From: an uncultured Armatimonadota bacterium
Lineage (GTDB): Bacteria > Armatimonadota > Armatimonadia > Armatimonadales > Armatimonadaceae
Direction: 5' to 3'
DNA length: 5,970 nt
Assembly (NCBI GenBank): GCA_903881535.1
Contig: CAIRTT010000324.1
Span: 1-5,970 of the forward strand
How positions within the stretch are numbered: position 1 is the first letter of the stretch; each line of letters opens with the position of its first letter. Below are positions 1-5,400 of this stretch, piece after piece. A program made the translations under genes and the position numbers. Under the pieces are notes generated by a model, which saw only the letters and a list, made by a program, of their open reading frames with translations, made no database searches and was not told the DNA's origin.

Positions 1-17
1 CAGTGGAAGCACAGCAG
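1..17 (+). repeat. Left copy of 17-bp terminal direct repeat (circle or tandem join)
   Basis: The sequence cagtggaagcacagcag is identical to 5954-5970. It encodes VEAQQ in frame 3 here and the same residues in frame 1 at the right end, so it is the overlap of one ORF rather than a separate repeat unit. Confidence 0.95.
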
Positions 18-1610
18 ATGCTCGATCTGAAAGTGTTTGACGGCACGGACATCGCACACAGCATTGACCAACTGTCCAGTGCGAACCGCAGGCAGATCCT
101 GAACTGCCGGGCTTTTCTGGAGCAGAAACGCGATGGCCGTCTGAAGGCGCGCATCATCGGGGGAACAGGTGCGAGTCGCCAAGACCGCACGCTGTATCCT
201 GACGTCTCCTCCCCCACGGTAAGGTACGAGACCGTCACGATCCTACTGAAGACGGCTGCCATGGACGGAAATGTGTTAGCAGTGTTGGATGTCCCCGGGG
301 CATATCTTCACGCGCCCATGCAGGACATGCGTCTTGGCATGGAGCCCAGCACGCCGAGATATGTAAAGATATCTGGCCTCCTGGCTCGCGTCTTCGTAAA
401 GCTGAAGCCGGAGTGGGACGACCTCGTAAACGAGGAAGGCGTCCTCGTGCTTAAGCTGAACAAGGCGTTGTATGGGCTAGTTGAGTCAGCGCGTTTGTGG
501 AATATTGAGATTGGCACCACGCTTACCAGTGCTGGCTTCGTCCAATCTATCCAGGACCCGTGCCTCTACATCCACAAGGCCAGGAACATCGCTCTGGTGA
601 TTTATGTTGACGACTTCCTGCTTTCGTACAAGAAGGCCGCGGACAGGGACTGGTTGGCTGGCATTCTGGAGAAGAAGTACGGAAAGCCGCGGATCCAATC
701 AGGCGACGACGTCGACTACCTCAACCTGAGAATCCGTCGTCTGTCTGCCCCGTTCGGTGCTTTCAAAGCAGGCTCGTTCGTAGTCGACCAGTCGGCATAC
801 TGCACTGGGATGCTCGAGCGTTACGCCATCGTGGGTACGGAGGAAATGCCTCATGGCGAGGATTTCTTCGCATCTGACCCTGCTAGCCCACTGCTATCCG
901 CAGCAGACACGGCGCGCTATGTGTCGATGGCTATGAGCCTTTTATTCACGTGTAATCGGGTCCGTTCCGACGTGTTCTTACACACGAGCCTACTCTGCAC
1001 AAAGTTGAAGGCACCCACGAGACAAGATCTGGGCAAGCTCGAGCGAGTCATGCGCTATGTCGCGGGCACAATCGACTATGGTGTCGTGTACGCGAGTGGT
1101 GACGCCGACCTGCGCGTCTTCGCGTGGATTGATGCGTCCTACGCAACTCACGACGATGCCAAGGGCCACTCCGGCACGATCATCAGTGTAGGTTCCGTGG
1201 CTGGCAGTAACGGCAACATTGTCTACGTCAAGTCCCGTAAGCAGAAGCTTGTCGCCCGCTCCTCCACGGAGGCGGAGCTTATCGCGCTGCACGACGGGCT
1301 GCCGCAAGTCGTCTGGACCCGAAACCTCCTGGAGGAGCTCGGGTACGCGCAGCCACCGGCCGAGGTCTACCAAGACAATAAATCGACCATCGTCATGTGT
1401 GAGGCCGGACACGGCAATCACCACCGTTCCAAACACATTTCAGTGCGTTATTTCTACGCAAAAGGACTGTTGGACCACGGGGTCATTCGGATCAAGCATC
1501 TGCCGACAGATGTGATGCTCGCGGACACCTTCACTAAGGCGTTGAGCCGTCGCCAGTTCTTGGTCATGCGTGATCAGATGCTGGTCAACCTAAGTGCCTT
1601 CCGTGCCTAG
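3..1610 (+). CDS. pol: Copia-type polyprotein, reverse transcriptase-RNase H part (5' end at window edge)
   Basis: This is the C-terminal part of the polyprotein whose N-terminal part ends the window; the GTG at 3 is an internal Val codon, not a start. Local residue numbers count from 3. RT spans about 18-360: KAR at 48-50 of the fingers, first catalytic Asp D96 in VLDVPGAYLHAP, KALYG at 154-158 followed by LVESARLW, the YVDD box at 201-204 (603-614), and YLNL with the following FVVDQSAY segment near 239-266. RNase H spans about 370-515: D377 in AWIDASY, SSTEAE at 420-425, D458 in YQDNKS, SKHIS at 476-480, and D508 in LADTFTKAL. The stop is TAG 1608-1610. The enzyme copies element RNA into cDNA and removes the template RNA in the virus-like particle. 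All catalytic acids are present. AYLHAP replaces the usual AFLHG, a lineage mark rather than damage. Confidence 0.95.
   Translation: MEAQQMLDLKVFDGTDIAHSIDQLSSANRRQILNCRAFLEQKRDGRLKARIIGGTGASRQDRTLYPDVSSPTVRYETVTILLKTAAMDGNVLAVLDVPGAYLHAPMQDMRLGMEPSTPRYVKISGLLARVFVKLKPEWDDLVNEEGVLVLKLNKALYGLVESARLWNIEIGTTLTSAGFVQSIQDPCLYIHKARNIALVIYVDDFLLSYKKAADRDWLAGILEKKYGKPRIQSGDDVDYLNLRIRRLSAPFGAFKAGSFVVDQSAYCTGMLERYAIVGTEEMPHGEDFFASDPASPLLSAADTARYVSMAMSLLFTCNRVRSDVFLHTSLLCTKLKAPTRQDLGKLERVMRYVAGTIDYGVVYASGDADLRVFAWIDASYATHDDAKGHSGTIISVGSVAGSNGNIVYVKSRKQKLVARSSTEAELIALHDGLPQVVWTRNLLEELGYAQPPAEVYQDNKSTIVMCEAGHGNHHRSKHISVRYFYAKGLLDHGVIRIKHLPTDVMLADTFTKALSRRQFLVMRDQMLVNLSAFRA
1113..1547 (+). other. RNase H domain
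   Basis: Local residues 371-515 contain the copia RNase H series: AWIDASY (D377), SRKQKLVARSSTEAE (acid at 425), YQDNKS (D458), NHHRSKHISVRY, and LPTDVMLADTFTKAL (D508). The domain removes RNA from RNA/DNA hybrids during cDNA synthesis and leaves the polypurine primer. All four catalytic acids are present. Confidence 0.9.
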
Positions 1611-1644
1611 GTGCACTTTGTGCAAGTCATGGGGCCGGAGCGTC

Positions 1645-1654
1645 CCATGCATGG
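1645..1654. repeat. 10-bp perfect palindrome
   Basis: CCATGCATGG reads the same on both strands, 35 bp after the polyprotein stop. It could be a protein-binding site, a small RNA fold or chance; nothing else identifies it. Confidence 0.4.
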
Positions 1655-1720
1655 CTCGTAGTGCCTGGAACAGGTCAGTGGCAGGATGTCCAGTATAGGC
1701 CTTAGGTCCGGGCCCCCACG

Positions 1721-1735
1721 CCCAGTTATGCTGGG
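1721..1735 (+). repeat. Small stem-loop in the 3' untranslated part
   Basis: CCCAG and CTGGG form a perfect 5-bp GC-rich stem around a 5-nt loop (TTATG). It may structure the RNA end of the transcript. The loop recalls an initiator-tRNA anticodon sequence, but the stem arms are in the opposite order, so it is not a tRNA copy. Confidence 0.35.
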
Positions 1736-1892
1736 AAGAACCGTGGTGTCGGTAAGCCCAATCCGTTTCTTTGAAGCATCCTTCTCATAACCCTTAACAC
1801 TCACATTCTATTCCTAAAGTCCACACTGTGGCTACGTGTCTTCTTAGTTGACCAAGAGACATGTGATATTCTATATTTTAGTCATCCGTTTA

Positions 1893-1915
1893 CCTTGGAC
1901 CCGTAAGTTCCAAGG
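1893..1915 (+). repeat. Stem-loop with 7-bp perfect stem
   Basis: CCTTGGA at 1893-1899 pairs exactly with TCCAAGG at 1909-1915 around a 9-nt loop. It lies 4 bp before the TGTTG that opens the larger inverted repeat at 1920-2018. It may be an LTR or leader RNA structure; function unknown. Confidence 0.5.
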
Positions 1916-1919
1916 AGTT

Positions 1920-2018
1920 TGTTGCATTATTGGTGAAGGTGTCAGTGTCTTAACCGCGTCGATGGTAGTCAGGGACGACAACTTACTTTCTGACGCGTAG
2001 CTTGCACCAACTTCAACA
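1920..2018 (+). repeat. Imperfect inverted repeat TGTTG...CAACA, possible LTR-end motifs or long stem-loop
   Basis: TGTTG (1920-1924) is complementary to CAACA (2014-2018), and just inside them TTGGTG (1930-1935) is complementary to CACCAA (2005-2010). LTRs of copia elements usually start TG and end CA with short inverted repeats of this type. However, a 99-bp LTR would be very short and would exclude the TATA box at 2283. It may instead be one true LTR end plus a chance match, or a folded RNA element. Confidence 0.3.
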
Positions 2019-2022
2019 TGCA

Positions 2023-2051
2023 CAACCTTTTCATCTTAAATCATAAGGTTG
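2023..2051 (+). repeat. Stem-loop with 7-bp perfect stem
   Basis: CAACCTT at 2023-2029 pairs exactly with AAGGTTG at 2045-2051 around a 15-nt AT-rich loop. It directly follows the 1920-2018 inverted repeat, so the three structures form a cluster of about 160 bp in the LTR/UTR block. Role unknown. Confidence 0.45.
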
Positions 2052-2282
2052 AGAATTAGCTACTCTCAAAGCCTAGGTTTCAATCATATCAAAAATAATC
2101 CTATCGCTGTTGGTTATGACATATGCGGGCTGGTAACCCATGTGCTTCATACCACCTTACTTTTATTATTCAATCACTAGGCTTTGCAAGGGCCTGGGGA
2201 ACTAAATGGGACATTCAGTATGACCGTGCGTTTGGGTACTAGTAGCCGGTTATAGGGAATCTTCTTTTAATGGTTTTTAGAA

Positions 2283-2290
2283 TATAAATA
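2283..2290 (+). promoter_or_regulatory. Candidate TATA box of the LTR promoter
   Basis: TATAAATA sits 160 bp before the polyprotein ATG. Initiation about 25-32 bp downstream (near 2310-2320) would give a leader of about 125-135 nt without any ATG before 2443, whereas several ATGs occur just upstream of the TATA box. This agrees with the U3/R border of an LTR being near here. The surroundings are AT-rich, so a chance match is possible. Confidence 0.5.
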
Positions 2291-2442
2291 AGACTTCGTT
2301 TGGAGAAGACTTTGCTACATCAGTTTGAGGTTTATCGCAATCGTTCAGTTGCGTCTATATCTCCCGCTTTTGCTTTAGCATCCCATCTTATTTAGATCCT
2401 TTGACTTAGACTCTGCCTCGTAGGACTCGAGTGCAAGTTCAT

Positions 2443-5400
2443 ATGGCTAGCACCATGATGCCAACTTACAAAGGGCCAAAGTTGAGCAATGGTCTCTCTG
2501 TTAATCACATTGCGAATGTGATAGGTTGGAAAAGGGAGCTTGCATTGGCACTTGCCGAGCTGGAGATAGGCAACATCGCCGGCTTTGTGCACGAGCCTAT
2601 CGTTCCTGCATATCTTTTGGCGAGCTTGAATTACGCATCTTTTATTGCTGTTCTTCCAAGTGCTACGGAGTATTTGGCAGCTCAAATTGGTGATGCGCGC
2701 GCTGAGTATGTGGCGGCGCGTGAAGAAGGTGCCCCAGGGGGACCTCCCCTTGAAGCAGCTCTAGACAAGATCTCTGCTTCCATCACTAGCGAATACCGCA
2801 AGTTGAAGAGAAAATTATCTATTTTCCTCTTATCGACAGCTGATGATTCTGTAGGAAAAACAATCACTGGTTTATCCGACATGAGCAAGTTCTTAGACAA
2901 CCCGTTTTACGTGTTTTATGCCATGTTGATTATTACCGAGCCATCTGTGGATTCTAGGAGCTTTGAGCTCGAGCAGATGCGTTCTGAGTTAGCTGCACTT
3001 GTCCCTCATGCCGATGAAAACCTTCAAGGTTATACCGCACGATACAAGAATCTGACCTTGCAGTACGTCGAGGCTGGCGGTCGTGATGCTATTGCTGACC
3101 GAGCCATGCAATTTCATATGAGCCTCTGTGTTCACCCTCAATGGAAAACCTACATCACTGATGAATTCGTTCGTAACCCGAAGTGGTACGTTTCTTGGCA
3201 ACCGCAACAGATTCTGACATCTGATGCCGTGTTGGAAGGAACACTGAAGCGCATGATGACCCGCGTTACTATCGGGTTGCAATCAACCGCTCTCATGGAC
3301 AGATTTCATGCGACACACACGCCAGCTCCCGTTCCCCCCTCCAAGGTTGCTCCGCCGAGTGCGAAGCCTGCATTGGCTGCCAACCTGGACAGTGCTGGGA
3401 AACCTGACTGTGCGTTTTGCCTTATTGCAGTGGGCAAGGGTCCACATTCCCATGGGTCTGACAGTTGTTTTGCAATGACGGCACTGGCCAAGTGCATGAA
3501 GCAGAAGGACTCAGCTTTCCTGGGTACGGTTGTGGACATTCTCAAGAGCGGTAAGTCCCCAGTATTCCATCGGGACGGGCACGTCTCCGACAAGATTCCG
3601 CCTCCCGCTGCATCGACCACTCCAGGTGCTGGCAGGTCTGCCCCGAGAAAGGACTTGGGCAAGACCTCGCACCCGAAGTCTGCCGTACGCACTGCGTTGG
3701 TGGCAGAGAGTGTTCCGAGCTCTACGTTCGGTTTCTATTCCTCTCTGTACGGCGATGCCGAGTCGGACGGCGGTGACAGTGACCAGTCGCACCTTGCACT
3801 CGCGGCAGTGCACGTCGCCCTCCAAGCCAGTTTGGATGGGAGGATGAAGCCGATTTTAATCGACTCGGGATGCTCTGATCATATCTTCGGAAGTGCCGAG
3901 TTGCTTTCCGATGTCCGCACGGTGCCAGGCGCCGATTTCTCCGGGATTGGGAGAACGGTGATTACCGAACAGGGAGAGTCCGTTTTCGGAAAGGCGTATT
4001 TGGACAGGAATCTCAAGTATAACCTGGTATCCCTTTCCCAGATTCAATCTCTGGGGGCAGTGGTCACGTTGGTGGGGCAGGCGTTTCACGTCAGCATCAA
4101 CAACAACCCTGCCATGATCTTTGACCGCACGGTACCCGGTTTCCCAAATCTGTACTGCTTGGATGCGGAGACTTCTTCGTTCCAGAATCAAGTGGAGGAG
4201 ATGAAAGGTTTCGCTCTTGCTTACAACCGCAATCGCAAGCAGAAGAAGACACCACCTCCGTCTGTGAAAGTAGCCAAAGCTCCAGTCCGCGTACCTACTA
4301 CCATTCCGGTTCCGGTTGCGCCAGCTCCAAGTCCTGTACCAGTGCCTGCCACTATTCCTCTCCCCGTAGCCACCTCTCCACTTGCAATGGAAGAGGAGTC
4401 TCCTGCGACTAAGGATGAAGATGATGACATGCCTTACCTTATACCCCTCAGCACACATGCTAAGGAACGCGCCAAGGAGGCACGTCGCGTGCACGAGGCC
4501 ATGGGTCACCCTAGCCCCGTCGCCTTAGGACATCTGCTCAACTCGCAATCCTACAATACGAATCTGTCTTCAGCGGATGTTAAGTCTGCGGAGAAGGCCT
4601 TCGGTGAGTGTATTGCCTGTGCCAAAGGAAAAGGCACTCAGGTGACAGGAGGTGGGACCTACGTCTTGGCCACAAGGGTAGCTGAAGTGCTACGAGTGGA
4701 CATCGTGTACGGAAGAAACGGACGTGATGTCATCACACGTAAGGCCACTATGGCTACGTGGCTCCTCATGGTAGACGAGTTGACCGGCTATACCATCCTC
4801 CTCGATCTACTCAGTAAGACCCAAGTGCACCTCATGGAGGGGTTGCGCAAGGGTATGGCCTACTTCCAAAAGTACGGCCATGTGGTTGAGCGCATAGTGA
4901 CTGACGCGGAAAGTTGTTTTGGCGCCTGCGCCACCGACCTAGGCAACATGGGTGTAAATTTACAGCAGCGTCCCCCAGGGGAACACGAGAAGTTCGCGGA
5001 GTCGAAAACTCGTTCCCTGAGGGCGCAAATGCGTACCATTGAAGCCGGACTCGGGTTTCCGCTTCCGGACATTCTGTCGCCGTACCTCGCCATCGCTGCC
5101 ACATTTATGGGCAATCTCGTGCCCAACGTGCGCACGCCACTGAGCTCCCCGCACATACTTGTGACGGGAGAGCGCATCGATCTTGCGTTGTATGCCAAGT
5201 TCGCGTTCGGACAGCCGGTCCTCATCCCCACCAAGGATGCACCGACTGCAACGAACCGAAGTGACGCCAAGGCCACGGAGGCAATGTTTTTGGGCCACCT
5301 TTTCGGGTCGCTCGGATCTGGCTACTTCCTTTGCTTTCCGGCTATGTCCAAGGCGGACATCCAGGTCCGGGCCGTGCAAGCGGCACGTGAAATGCCGATG

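Larger units (their letters stand above)
1611..2442 (+). other. Non-coding region: 3' UTR, LTR and 5' leader (boundaries unresolved)
   Basis: These 832 bp lie between the polyprotein stop and its start on the closed unit, and hold no credible protein gene in either direction. By position the region must contain the polypurine tract, the LTR (U3-R-U5), the primer-binding site and the untranslated leader. Seen directly: a shift to AT-rich sequence from about 1780, a 10-bp palindrome and three stem-loops (listed separately), a TGTTG...CAACA pair at 1920/2018, and a TATA box at 2283. I see no long internal direct repeat, so only one LTR appears to be present. The usual initiator-tRNA primer-binding sequence of plant or yeast copia elements was not found. 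Confidence 0.8.

Noticed and set aside
990..1436. Minus-strand ORF of 148 codons
   Set aside because: It is fully antisense to RT/RNase H, which has clear family motifs on the plus strand.
3..1610. Bacterial reverse transcriptase (retron, group II intron, DGR)
   Set aside because: The fused RNase H with the SSTEAE...SKHI...LADTFTKAL series, and the upstream Gag, protease and integrase, are specific to copia-type LTR elements.
1607..1804. Short minus-strand ORF in the non-coding block
   Set aside because: Sixty-five codons, with no recognisable motif, in a region expected to be UTR/LTR.
1963..1980. TGGTAG-starting sequence as an initiator-tRNA primer site
   Set aside because: Only the first six bases fit. 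The following bases do not match an initiator-tRNA acceptor stem or T-loop, no CA precedes it, and it would put the TATA box downstream of the LTR.
2108..2140. TGTTGG as LTR start, GGTTATGA as half-tRNA primer site, TGGTAACCC as primer site
   Set aside because: These short look-alikes overlap or are mutually exclusive. GGTTATGA matches the Drosophila copia site for only the first seven bases, and no polypurine tract lies upstream.
1611..2442. Two-LTR circle junction
   Set aside because: No long direct repeat was found by eye in the non-coding block. The longest repeat noticed was ATCCGTTT (8 bp).
3530..3847. Plus-strand ORF of 105 codons in another frame
   Set aside because: It overlaps Gag out of frame and shows no domain or initiation context. 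It is not needed for a frameshift because the main frame is open.
3856..4509. Minus-strand ORF of 217 codons
   Set aside because: It is antisense to protease, the Pro-rich linker and the integrase start. Its Arg/Trp/Gly-rich product is what the complement of that coding sequence gives, and no domain is visible.
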